From the NCBI GenBank assembly GCA_036261625.1, contig DATAKL010000057.1, positions 62,001-126,000 of the forward strand: a stretch of DNA of 64,000 nucleotides, in the 5' to 3' direction. A program made the position numbers and the translations under genes. Of the stretch, positions 36,285 through 43,952 are shown piece after piece; position 1 is the stretch's first letter; every line of letters starts with the position of its first letter. The notes under the pieces were generated by a model. The model ran no database searches, was not told where the DNA came from, and saw only the letters and a list, made by a program, of their open reading frames with translations. The stretch comes from JAAXKN01 sp036261625. GTDB lineage: Bacteria; Bacteroidota; Ignavibacteria; Ignavibacteriales; SURF-24.

Positions 36285-36764
36285 ATGAGACATAACAATA
36301 AAGGTAGAAAACTGGGTAGAACTGCCAGTCATCGAAATGCAACACTGAAATCTTTATCAACTGCTTTGTTCAAACATAAAAGAATTAAAACGACTGTTGC
36401 TAAAGCTAAAGAAACCAGAACATTTGCTGAATCTTTAATTACTAAGGCAAAACAGGATACTCTGCACGCCCGCAGACATATCGCCAGATTCATCAACGAC
36501 GCTGACGTTATTAAAGAACTCTTTGGCGAAATCGTTCCTAAGATCGGCGAGAGACCTGGCGGATATACCAGAGTTGTTAAACTCGGCAGACGCCTCGGAG
36601 ATGCTGCTGAAATGGCTATTCTTGAACTGGTGGACTTCAACGAAGTTGCCAATCAGAAGGCTTCGGAAAAGCAGGAACAGAAGACTGAACGCAAGGAAGC
36701 CAGGAAAGCTGCCAAAGCAGAGCCTGAAGTTCAGGATGCTAAAGTAATTGAAGAATCAAAATAA
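36285..36764 (+). CDS. rplQ: Ribosomal protein bL17 with C-terminal charged tail
   Basis: A 159-residue bL17. The core (1 to about 120, MRHNNKGRKLGRTASHRNA) is canonical at the tunnel exit. The last about 38 residues are a Lys/Glu/Ala-rich low-complexity tail, common in Bacteroidota-type bL17 and absent from E. coli's 127-residue form. A terminator follows, closing the ribosomal super-cluster. Confidence 0.96.
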   Translation: MRHNNKGRKLGRTASHRNATLKSLSTALFKHKRIKTTVAKAKETRTFAESLITKAKQDTLHARRHIARFINDADVIKELFGEIVPKIGERPGGYTRVVKLGRRLGDAAEMAILELVDFNEVANQKASEKQEQKTERKEARKAAKAEPEVQDAKVIEESK

Positions 36765-36785
36765 GAATTACTTTTGAAACTTTGT

Positions 36786-36820
36786 AAAAGAGTAACCCTT
36801 CAACAGGTTACTCTTTTTTT
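36786..36820 (+). terminator. Intrinsic terminator after rplQ
   Basis: A 12-bp perfect stem (AAAAGAGTAACC / GGTTACTCTTTT) with an 8-nt loop runs into a T-tract (seven T in all). It is the best intrinsic terminator in the long cluster. It ends just 3 bp before the engB ATG. Confidence 0.85.
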
Positions 36821-36823
36821 ATT

Positions 36824-37426
36824 ATGTCAAACAAAATTGAATTCATAAAAGCCGCATTTTCACTGCAGAAACTGCCGCCTGAGAACCTCCCCGAAGTAAT
36901 ACTTTGCGGACGTTCAAACGTCGGCAAATCTTCCTTTATTAATTCCCTCTTTAACAGGAAAAACCTGGCCAAAACGAGTTCCATTCCGGGCAAGACGCGC
37001 TCGCTTAATTATTACCTCGTGGGAAATTCTTATTACCTTGTGGACCTTCCGGGCTACGGCTATGCAAAGGTCAGCAAGGAGGAACGGAACTACTGGCAGA
37101 AAATTATGGAGGGATATTTTTCTCTCGGAAGAAATATACTTCTGGCTGTTCACCTTATAGACAGCCGCCACGCGCCTACTCAGCTCGACAAACAGCTCAA
37201 CCAGTACCTTAAGGAAAACTCTATTCCCTATATTGTCCTTCTTAACAAGGCCGATAAACTCAAACAGTCCGAGTTCGCAAAGGCGGCAAAAGAAGCCCGC
37301 AGCGTATTCCCCGAACTCACACAGGGCGAGAACCTGCTGTTCTATTCCGCCCTTAATAAAACAGGGCATAAGGAGATATTGGACAAACTCTCCGGCCTGG
37401 AAAGGGCTGGCTCGGATAAAAAGTAG
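36824..37426 (+). CDS. engB: Ribosome-biogenesis GTPase EngB/YsxC
   Basis: A 200-residue TrmE-Era-like GTPase with G1 CGRSNVGKSSF (about 28-38), G3 DLPGYGYA and G4 NKADK. It acts late in 50S assembly. The N-terminus (MSNKIEFIKAAFSLQKLPP) is as expected, so the ATG at 36824 looks right, yet no Shine-Dalgarno is present because the rplQ terminator occupies the preceding bases. Expression may depend on read-through or a promoter inside rplQ. Confidence 0.95.
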   Translation: MSNKIEFIKAAFSLQKLPPENLPEVILCGRSNVGKSSFINSLFNRKNLAKTSSIPGKTRSLNYYLVGNSYYLVDLPGYGYAKVSKEERNYWQKIMEGYFSLGRNILLAVHLIDSRHAPTQLDKQLNQYLKENSIPYIVLLNKADKLKQSEFAKAAKEARSVFPELTQGENLLFYSALNKTGHKEILDKLSGLERAGSDKK

Positions 37427-37508
37427 ATATATATTTGCTATTTTTAAAATCTAAATTTATATTTAGTGCGGTATATTATCATAAATTCATTATAGAGACA
37501 TAGTTACG

Positions 37509-39356
37509 ATGGCACTAGACAAACTAAAGAAAAGAATACTTATATTTTCAGTTATACCTGTACTGGCTCTTCTCTTATTTTTTATTGATGAGCCTCTTTT
37601 CAAGGGGATCACAATCCTGCTTATCGTAATTTATGTGGGCTTTATAATATTCCTCCGCGATTCTGTAAGAAGCGAAGAGCCTTACGTGGCGCCGAACATC
37701 ACAATTGAAGCCCCATCCTATACACCCGACGACGGCGAAGCAATAACAATTATCTCCGGAACAAAAAATCTGGAAGTAATTACAGCCGATAATTACGTTC
37801 CTGAATTGCATGCCGGGAAAAAGAACTTCTTCAAGCCGCCCGACCTGAAGGATAACTTTGTTAAGATTGCCAATGAGGCATTCCCTGTAAACCTGGGGCA
37901 CGATGAACAGTTTTCTTTTCTCCTGGAGAAAATCCTGACCATAATAAAAGAAGCCTACCTGGCTCATACGGCTGTTTTCTTCTGGTATAACAAGAAAAAG
38001 GAAAAGCTTACGCTCGAAAGGTTTGTCTCTAACAGCACCGAAATCACGCAGAGAAAGTTCGACCTGGAAGACGATATCTTAAGCAAGATTGTACAGAAGG
38101 AAGAACCTGAACTTTTGACCGAGATAGCCCCGACGGCTGAGGCCGACGTGATAAGATATTATTCATCCGTACAGGGAATTAAAAGCTTCGTGGGTGTGCC
38201 GCTTTATTACGGGAAAAATCTGGCCGGAATCCTGGCGCTCGACGCCAAGGTGGGCGACGCCTTCGGTATTGAAACCGTTTACTCACTCGGCCGTTTTGTC
38301 CGCGTCATCTCCATTATTATTGCGCTCTTTGACGAGAAATACAGCGATTCGCTTGCAGAGAAGAAATTAAACGGGCTGCTCGGACTTCTGAACGAAGACC
38401 GCTTCTTCACAAGCGAGGAAGAACTTTATAAATCACTCGAAGGCTCAATGAAGAACCTTCTTCAGTGGGATGCCTTTACCTTTGTATTCTACAGACCCAT
38501 GGAGCAGAAATTCAAATCTGCCAAAATTGTCAACAATACCTCTCTTAAATACATAGGCGAGAGTCTTGAAGTTGAATTAAACGGAACACTCGTCGGCAAA
38601 TCCATCGTAAACGGCATGCCTGTTAAAATTGATGACACTTCGGCCTCAGGTTTCGTGCGTTTCTCAAAGAGCGAGGACGTATCTTTCGACGGAAGCTTTA
38701 TGGCTATTCCGCTTGTTTACGACAACCAGAGCTATGGCGTTCTTTGCTTCGAAAGCCTGAAGAAAAATGCTTATACAAATGCCGATGTCCATTTTATGAG
38801 AAACACCGCCCGGATAATCTCTTTTATCGTTTATTCGTTTTCAGCGCAGTCGGTCCTTAAGAAACTCCTTTCGGTTGACATTGAAACCAAAACCTTGAAT
38901 AAGGATACATTTGTGGACAGGCTTAACTCGGATCTTCAAAAGTCGCAGAGCCTGAATGTGCCCGGGGCAATTGTTCTTGTATATATCGACGATTTCCTGG
39001 AACAGGAATCGCTCTTCGAGGGCAACCCGTTTCCGAAGGTCCTTAAATCCGTTTCACAGACGATTGCTGAGGAAACCAATATAACAAACCTGGTGGGAAG
39101 GATTTCCGAAAGAGTTTTCGGGGTTTATTTCTTCAACACGACAACAAAGGACGTTTTCCTTTGGGCTGAAAAGCTGAGAGTGAAAATTGCCCGTAAGCCG
39201 ATTGCCGTGGTATCGAAACAGACAACATTTACGGTTTCCATCGGTGTAGCTTCCACTACAGGCAAGATGAGCGCCGAAGAAGTGCTCTCAAATGCCGAGC
39301 TGGCCCTCAAAAAGGCTCTTGAAAAGGGCGGCAATACGGTAAGAAACATTAACTAA
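37509..39356 (+). CDS. Membrane-anchored double-GAF protein with degenerate GGDEF-like C-terminus
   Basis: A 615-residue protein. Two hydrophobic helices (about 9-25 and 31-49) anchor it; two GAF-like domains follow (about 131-275 and 301-445, the latter with the GVLCFES pattern). The end (about 460-612) resembles a diguanylate cyclase fold (VSIGVASTTGKMSAEEVLSNAELALKKA), but the GGDEF signature is replaced (VGRISERVFGVYF). Catalytic c-di-GMP synthesis is therefore unlikely, and a sensor or nucleotide-binding role is inferred. No histidine kinase or output DNA-binding domain is seen. It is 82 bp after engB and 14 bp before deoB. Confidence 0.8.
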   Translation: MALDKLKKRILIFSVIPVLALLLFFIDEPLFKGITILLIVIYVGFIIFLRDSVRSEEPYVAPNITIEAPSYTPDDGEAITIISGTKNLEVITADNYVPELHAGKKNFFKPPDLKDNFVKIANEAFPVNLGHDEQFSFLLEKILTIIKEAYLAHTAVFFWYNKKKEKLTLERFVSNSTEITQRKFDLEDDILSKIVQKEEPELLTEIAPTAEADVIRYYSSVQGIKSFVGVPLYYGKNLAGILALDAKVGDAFGIETVYSLGRFVRVISIIIALFDEKYSDSLAEKKLNGLLGLLNEDRFFTSEEELYKSLEGSMKNLLQWDAFTFVFYRPMEQKFKSAKIVNNTSLKYIGESLEVELNGTLVGKSIVNGMPVKIDDTSASGFVRFSKSEDVSFDGSFMAIPLVYDNQSYGVLCFESLKKNAYTNADVHFMRNTARIISFIVYSFSAQSVLKKLLSVDIETKTLNKDTFVDRLNSDLQKSQSLNVPGAIVLVYIDDFLEQESLFEGNPFPKVLKSVSQTIAEETNITNLVGRISERVFGVYFFNTTTKDVFLWAEKLRVKIARKPIAVVSKQTTFTVSIGVASTTGKMSAEEVLSNAELALKKALEKGGNTVRNIN

Positions 39357-39370
39357 GCTTTAAGTTACTT

Positions 39371-40528
39371 ATGAATAATTTCGTAATTATAGTTCTTGAC
39401 GGGATCGGTGCAGGCGAACTGCCTGATTCAGAAAAGTATAACGACAAGGGGAGTAACACCCTGGGCAACATGGCCAGGGTTTTGGGAGGCTTAAATCTGC
39501 CGAATCTTAAAGCGCTGGGCCTCGGCAATATAACAGATATTCGGGGCGTTGCCCCGGTTGAAAATCCATTGGCCTCATACGGTAAAATGACCGAGGTATC
39601 AAACGGTAAAGATTCAACTACCGGTCACTGGGAAATCGGAGGCATTAAGGTTGAATTTGAATTTCCTTATTACCCCGATGGATTCCCCGGTGAACTAATA
39701 GAAAAGTTCTTAAAGGCAACAGGCCTCAAAGGGGTACTGGGCAACAAGGCAGCCTCGGGAACAGAGATCATTAAAGAACTTGGTGATGAGCACATGAGAA
39801 CGGGTTTCCCGATCGTTTACACGTCTGCCGATTCAGTCTTTCAGATTGCAGCACACGAAGAGGTTATTCCGCTCCATAGGCTCTATGAAATCTGCAGTAT
39901 AACACGCCATGAGGTCTTAACCGGAAAGGACTCAGCCGGCAGGGTAATAGCCAGACCCTTTATAGGACAACCGGGAAATTATACAAGAACAACAAACCGA
40001 AAGGATTATTCGCTTGATCCTGAACGGGACACCATTCTGGATGTCTTAAAGAGCAGGGGAATTAGCACCATTGCAATCGGAAAGATAAACGATCTGTTTA
40101 ATTACCGCGGTATCAGTGTAAATGAAAAAACAAAATCGAACCAGGAAGGAATTGAAAAGATAAAGGAATATGCCAGGAAGGTTACTGACAGCCTGATATT
40201 TGCAAACCTGGTTGATTTTGACGTTTACTACGGCCACAGAAACGATCCTGAGGGATTCTCCAGGGCTCTTATGGAATTTGACCGGGAGCTTCCGGAAATC
40301 CTCTCAAGTCTGGATGAATCAGATTGCCTTGTAATCACTTCTGATCACGGGAACGATCCAACTGACATCAGCACCGATCACACGAGGGAATACGTTCCGC
40401 TTCTGTTCTACAGGAAGGGTAAAGAGGGTAAAAATTTAGCTACAAGAGACACCTTTTCTGACGTGGCGCAGACCGCAGCCCGGTTCTTCGGGGTGGAGAA
40501 TTCATTAAAAGGCACGAGTTTTCTTTGA
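39371..40528 (+). CDS. deoB: Phosphopentomutase
   Basis: A 385-residue alkaline-phosphatase-superfamily enzyme interconverting (deoxy)ribose 1- and 5-phosphate in nucleoside salvage. It shows the metal-binding LDGIGAGELPD near the start, NGKDSTTGHWEIGG with the phosphorylatable Thr, and SDHGNDPT...STDHTREYVP. Full length. No purine phosphorylase or deoC lies next to it, so it is separated from the usual deo operon. Confidence 0.96.
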   Translation: MNNFVIIVLDGIGAGELPDSEKYNDKGSNTLGNMARVLGGLNLPNLKALGLGNITDIRGVAPVENPLASYGKMTEVSNGKDSTTGHWEIGGIKVEFEFPYYPDGFPGELIEKFLKATGLKGVLGNKAASGTEIIKELGDEHMRTGFPIVYTSADSVFQIAAHEEVIPLHRLYEICSITRHEVLTGKDSAGRVIARPFIGQPGNYTRTTNRKDYSLDPERDTILDVLKSRGISTIAIGKINDLFNYRGISVNEKTKSNQEGIEKIKEYARKVTDSLIFANLVDFDVYYGHRNDPEGFSRALMEFDRELPEILSSLDESDCLVITSDHGNDPTDISTDHTREYVPLLFYRKGKEGKNLATRDTFSDVAQTAARFFGVENSLKGTSFL

Positions 40529-40607
40529 AAAATATGATGAAAAATCAGCTTTTGCTTGCTTTTTCGTTTTCTAAAAGATAAATTAGCTTGAAAAAAGCTC
40601 CGCGCAG

Positions 40608-40684
40608 CCTTAAGTTTTCCCATACTTAAGGACAATGCGGGCCAAATGTATATTGCTAAATAATTTGTCGAAAGGATTCGACAA
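40608..40684. repeat. Two inverted repeats in the deoB-eutN gap
   Basis: CCTTAAG (40608-40614) pairs with CTTAAGG (40625-40631) around a 10-nt loop. Further on, TTGTCGAA (40665-40672) pairs with TTCGACAA (40677-40684) around AGGA. The second is a tight 8-bp palindrome suited to a protein operator or small hairpin. Both lie in the 273-bp non-coding stretch upstream of the vertex-protein and sigma-factor genes. Confidence 0.55.
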
Positions 40685-40801
40685 TAAGGACAAAAATACT
40701 TCTGTTAGATTCTGAACTTAGTGACATTAAGTGAGATATCATAGTCCAAATAAAGTACAACTGAAACTTTTATCTGTAATCCAAAAAAGCATGAGGTCAA
40801 A

Positions 40802-41098
40802 TTGATTTTAGGCAAGGTTATCGGAACGGTTTGGTCGACAAGAAAAGACGAAAACCTCGTAGGTGCAAAATTTCTGATCGTCAGGGAATTGAATCTGGAT
40901 TATACGGAAAGGAGTAACTTTGTAGTTGCTGTAGACAGTGTAGGTGCAGGAATTGGTGAGGTCGTTTTAGCTGCAACTGGAAGTTCAGCCAGGCAGACCA
41001 CCTTCACAAAAAACAAGCCTGTCGATGCAGTCATTATGGCAATTGTCGACAAGCTCGACATCACAGTAAAGGAAGACTCCAAAGAAGTGAAGGCCTGA
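40802..41098 (+). CDS. EutN/CcmL-family microcompartment vertex protein (first copy)
   Basis: A 98-residue BMC-P protein starting at TTG 40802 after GAGGT, giving MILGKVIGTVWSTRKDENL. It holds the family core VDSVGAGIGEVVLAATGSSAR (about 45-65). Pentamers of this family cap the vertices of bacterial microcompartment shells. No hexameric shell gene, aldehyde dehydrogenase or other microcompartment enzyme is in the window. It is 2 bp from a second copy, then the primary sigma gene. Confidence 0.93.
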   Translation: MILGKVIGTVWSTRKDENLVGAKFLIVRELNLDYTERSNFVVAVDSVGAGIGEVVLAATGSSARQTTFTKNKPVDAVIMAIVDKLDITVKEDSKEVKA

Positions 41099-41100
41099 GG

Positions 41101-41370
41101 ATGCTTCTTGGAAAAGTGATCGGCACAATTTGGGCTACTAAAAAATATAGTACACTTACCAGCTATAAGATGCAGTTTGTTCAGCCCTTGAACGGGGAGC
41201 TGGAAAAAACAGGTGAGCCAATTATAGCTATCGATACAATAGGTGCGGGACCGGGTGAAATCATCTATTACATAACGGCCAGTGAGGCTGTTATTCCGAT
41301 GGATGTGGATATGGCTCCTGTGGATGCTTCTATTGTTGGAATAGTAGACTATATAAATTTAGATCACTAG
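41101..41370 (+). CDS. EutN/CcmL-family microcompartment vertex protein (second copy)
   Basis: An 89-residue BMC-P paralogue (MLLGKVIGTIWATKKYSTL, then IDTIGAGPGEIIYYITASEA). It diverges clearly from the first copy: the usual GSSAR is replaced by ASEAV, so it is an old duplication or specialised subunit. ATG 41101 lies 2 bp after the previous stop, with AAGTGAAGG-like SD inside that gene. The sigma-factor gene follows after 16 bp, implying one transcript. Confidence 0.92.
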   Translation: MLLGKVIGTIWATKKYSTLTSYKMQFVQPLNGELEKTGEPIIAIDTIGAGPGEIIYYITASEAVIPMDVDMAPVDASIVGIVDYINLDH

Positions 41371-41386
41371 ACTAAGGAGAGTTAAA

Positions 41387-42241
41387 GTGAAGATTACAAA
41401 GCAGTATACCAATCGGGAGAGCCAGTCTCTCGATAAATATTTGCAGGAAATTGGAAAAGTTGATCTGTTAACTCCCGACGAAGAAATTGATCTGGCCATC
41501 AACATCAAGAACGAAGACCCGGTTGCCCTCGAACGGCTGGTCAAAGCCAACCTGAGATTCGTGGTCAGCGTTGCCAAACAGTATCAGAATCAGGGGCTGT
41601 CTTTAGGTGATTTGATCAATGAGGGAAATCTTGGACTGATAAAAGCTGCCAAACGCTTTGATGAGACCAGGGGCTTTAAGTTTATTTCATACGCCGTGTG
41701 GTGGATCAGGCAGTCGATTCTGCAGGCTTTGGCCGAACAGTCCAGAATTGTCAGACTTCCATTGAACCGTGTGGGCGCATTGAATAAAATAGGCAAGGCC
41801 TACAGCAATCTCGAGCAGGAATTTGAGCGTGAACCGAGTGCAACAGAGCTCGCACAGGAGCTCAGTATGGATATCAGCGAGGTATCCGATACACTGAAGA
41901 TCTCGGGCCGCCATGTATCAATGGATGCTCCATTCCTTCAGGGAGAGGAAAACCGCCTGCTGGATGTCATCCAGAACGATCAGCAGCCCGCTCCCGATTT
42001 TAATCTGATGTCCGAATCCCTTAAAAATGAAATTGAACGCGCCCTTTCTACCCTGACCGACCGTGAAGCCGAGGTTATTAAGCTCTATTTCGGGCTCAAT
42101 AAGGAGCACTCACTTACACTTGAAGAAATTGGTGAAAAATTCAACCTCACGCGCGAAAGAGTGCGTCAGATTAAGGAAAAGGCGATCCGCAGACTCCGCC
42201 ATGCCTCCAGAAGTAAAAATTTACGTGCATATTTAGGTTGA
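41387..42241 (+). CDS. rpoD: Primary RNA polymerase sigma factor, short RpoD/SigA type
   Basis: A 284-residue sigma-70 starting at GTG 41387 (SD AAGGAGA). Region 1.2 begins at once (SLDKYLQEIGKVDLLTPDEEIDL). Region 2 is complete (FDETRGFKFISYAVWWIRQSI), then region 3 and region 4 with the -35-binding helix-turn-helix (LTLEEIGEKFNLTRERVRQIKEKA). Region 1.1 and the large non-conserved insertion of E. coli RpoD are absent, as in Bacteroidota and relatives. It is judged the primary factor by conservation. Confidence 0.93.
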   Translation: MKITKQYTNRESQSLDKYLQEIGKVDLLTPDEEIDLAINIKNEDPVALERLVKANLRFVVSVAKQYQNQGLSLGDLINEGNLGLIKAAKRFDETRGFKFISYAVWWIRQSILQALAEQSRIVRLPLNRVGALNKIGKAYSNLEQEFEREPSATELAQELSMDISEVSDTLKISGRHVSMDAPFLQGEENRLLDVIQNDQQPAPDFNLMSESLKNEIERALSTLTDREAEVIKLYFGLNKEHSLTLEEIGEKFNLTRERVRQIKEKAIRRLRHASRSKNLRAYLG

Positions 42242-42259
42242 AATGTTTACTTTTGGCTC

Positions 42260-43051
42260 ATGATTATAGAAAGATTATTTAAAATATTGCTGCTGGGGAC
42301 CATCTTTGCTTTTATAGTAGGCTGTTCCCCTTCTTCTTACGCTCAGAGATATAAATCAGGGAAAAAGAATAAGTCAGCTTTAACCACACAGAAAAGCAAA
42401 AAGAAAACGTCTTCTAAGAAGAGGTCTTCCAGGAAAAGTTTATCCAGGAAAACGTCTTCTAAGAAGAAGCTTCCAAGTACTCCCCGCTTTAATGCTGAAA
42501 GCCAGGCTGCAGAAAGTGATACTCTTAATACCCCAACGGATCAGATTTCAGATGAGAATGACGGTGAAGACCTTCCAACGGAAAAGGAAGTCATCAGCGT
42601 CTCGCAGCTTGTGGAGAAGTATGTCTCGGGAAACCAGTACTCGGAGCCCAGCGACTCTGTAAATCTGAAAGAGAAGGTCATTATGGAGATAATCAAGTAT
42701 CTTGATACTCCATACAAGTTCGGAGGCGTTACCAGTAAGGGCATAGACTGCTCGGCCTTCACCAGGACAGTCTACAGCAGTACGTTTTCCTATGAACTCC
42801 CACGTACGGCAAGGGAACAGTTCCAGCAGGGGGATGAAATTGACGACATCTCGCAGCTTAAGTTCGGCGACCTGATTTTCTTTAATACACGCCGCAGGGT
42901 AAAGCCCGGACACGTTGGCATCTATCTGGGTGATAACCTTTTTGCTCATTCTTCAAGCCGTCAGGGCGTAATGGTCTCCAGCCTTACTACAGATTATTAC
43001 AACAAAAGGTTTATGGGCGGCAGAAGATTTGAAAACCTCCTGGTGAAATAA
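42260..43051 (+). CDS. NlpC/P60-family cell-wall hydrolase, lipoprotein
   Basis: A 263-residue lipoprotein: signal then a lipobox ending at C22. A Ser/Lys-rich low-complexity linker (about 32-71) is followed by an acidic stretch, and the C-terminal NlpC/P60 domain (about 140-260) has catalytic C164 (GIDCSAFTRTVY) and H218 (KPGHVGIYLG). It likely cleaves D-Glu-meso-DAP bonds in periplasmic peptidoglycan. The start ATG 42260 follows rpoD by 18 bp. The basic linker may bind wall or nucleic acid; that is speculation. Confidence 0.9.
   Translation: MIIERLFKILLLGTIFAFIVGCSPSSYAQRYKSGKKNKSALTTQKSKKKTSSKKRSSRKSLSRKTSSKKKLPSTPRFNAESQAAESDTLNTPTDQISDENDGEDLPTEKEVISVSQLVEKYVSGNQYSEPSDSVNLKEKVIMEIIKYLDTPYKFGGVTSKGIDCSAFTRTVYSSTFSYELPRTAREQFQQGDEIDDISQLKFGDLIFFNTRRRVKPGHVGIYLGDNLFAHSSSRQGVMVSSLTTDYYNKRFMGGRRFENLLVK
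42404..42466 (+). repeat. Perfect 18-bp direct repeat in the Ser/Lys linker
   Basis: The same 18 bases, starting AAAACGTCTTC, occur at 42404-42421 and 42449-42466, a period of 45 bp or 15 codons, with similar shorter copies between. It encodes repeated KTSSKK and suggests slippage-driven growth of the linker. Confidence 0.7.
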
Positions 43052-43057
43052 ATTACT

Positions 43058-43846
43058 ATGGCAAGATTTAAGATTTACCTCGAATACGACGGAACCCGCT
43101 ACAGCGGCTGGCAGGTGCAGAAACAGTCCAGAACTGTCCAGGGCACACTCTTAGACGTTGCTGAAAAGGTCTTTAAGGAGGAAAAAGCCGACATACAGGG
43201 CTCCGGCCGGACCGACAGCGGAGTACACGCCCTCTTGCAGGTGGCACACCTTGACGTAAGGACAATGCTTGCCCCTGAAATCATCAGAATGAAGTTTAAC
43301 GATAAACTTCCGCACGACATAAATATTCTGGAAGTGGAAAAGACATATCCAAAGTTCCATGCCCGGCATGACGCCGTAAGCCGGAGCTACATTTACCAGA
43401 TCTCTAAAAGAAGAACCGCTTTCGGAAAGCCTTTCGTCTGGTGGATCAAGGACCGCCTTAACTTTAAGGAAATGGAAAGTGCCTCAAGGCTTTTCATGGG
43501 GATGAAGGACTTCCGCTCTTTTTCTGATGACGACAAGATGGAAAAATCCACCAAGGTCTTAATTGAAAACATTCAGTTAAAAGAAGAAGGCGACCTCATT
43601 TTAATCCGCATTCAGGGCTCACACTTTCTTTGGAAAATGGTAAGACGAATGGTGGGAACACTGGTTGAAATAGGGCGCGGCAATATGACTGAAAAGGATA
43701 TTGTGCGTTTCCTTAAGACCAATTCCCAGGAGCCAGCAAAATTTACAGCTCCACCGTCGGGACTCTTCCTTGAGCAGGTAATCTACAAGGGCGATACCTT
43801 CCGTGAAATGCTTTCACCTGTAACAGGCTTTCCGATAAAGTTCTAA
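43058..43846 (+). CDS. truA: tRNA pseudouridine(38-40) synthase TruA
   Basis: A 262-residue TruA with the catalytic aspartate in GSGRTDSGVHAL (about residue 52). It starts ARFKIYLEYDGTRYSGWQ. It modifies the anticodon stem-loop of many tRNAs. It follows the lipoprotein stop by 6 bp, with no clear SD. Confidence 0.96.
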   Translation: MARFKIYLEYDGTRYSGWQVQKQSRTVQGTLLDVAEKVFKEEKADIQGSGRTDSGVHALLQVAHLDVRTMLAPEIIRMKFNDKLPHDINILEVEKTYPKFHARHDAVSRSYIYQISKRRTAFGKPFVWWIKDRLNFKEMESASRLFMGMKDFRSFSDDDKMEKSTKVLIENIQLKEEGDLILIRIQGSHFLWKMVRRMVGTLVEIGRGNMTEKDIVRFLKTNSQEPAKFTAPPSGLFLEQVIYKGDTFREMLSPVTGFPIKF

Positions 43847-43952
43847 TTCCATGGGGCTTTCCCGCGAAGAAAAAACTTCTTTAATTTTAAGAAAGCATTC
43901 CTTCAATCCTGATTTATTTGTAAATTCATATATCAGCAAATGAAGGAAAATT

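Noticed and set aside
37509..39356. Active diguanylate cyclase
   Set aside because: The GGDEF active-site signature is replaced, so catalytic activity is not supported.
40802..41370. A full microcompartment operon
   Set aside because: Only vertex proteins are present; no hexameric shell or cargo enzyme genes were found on either side.
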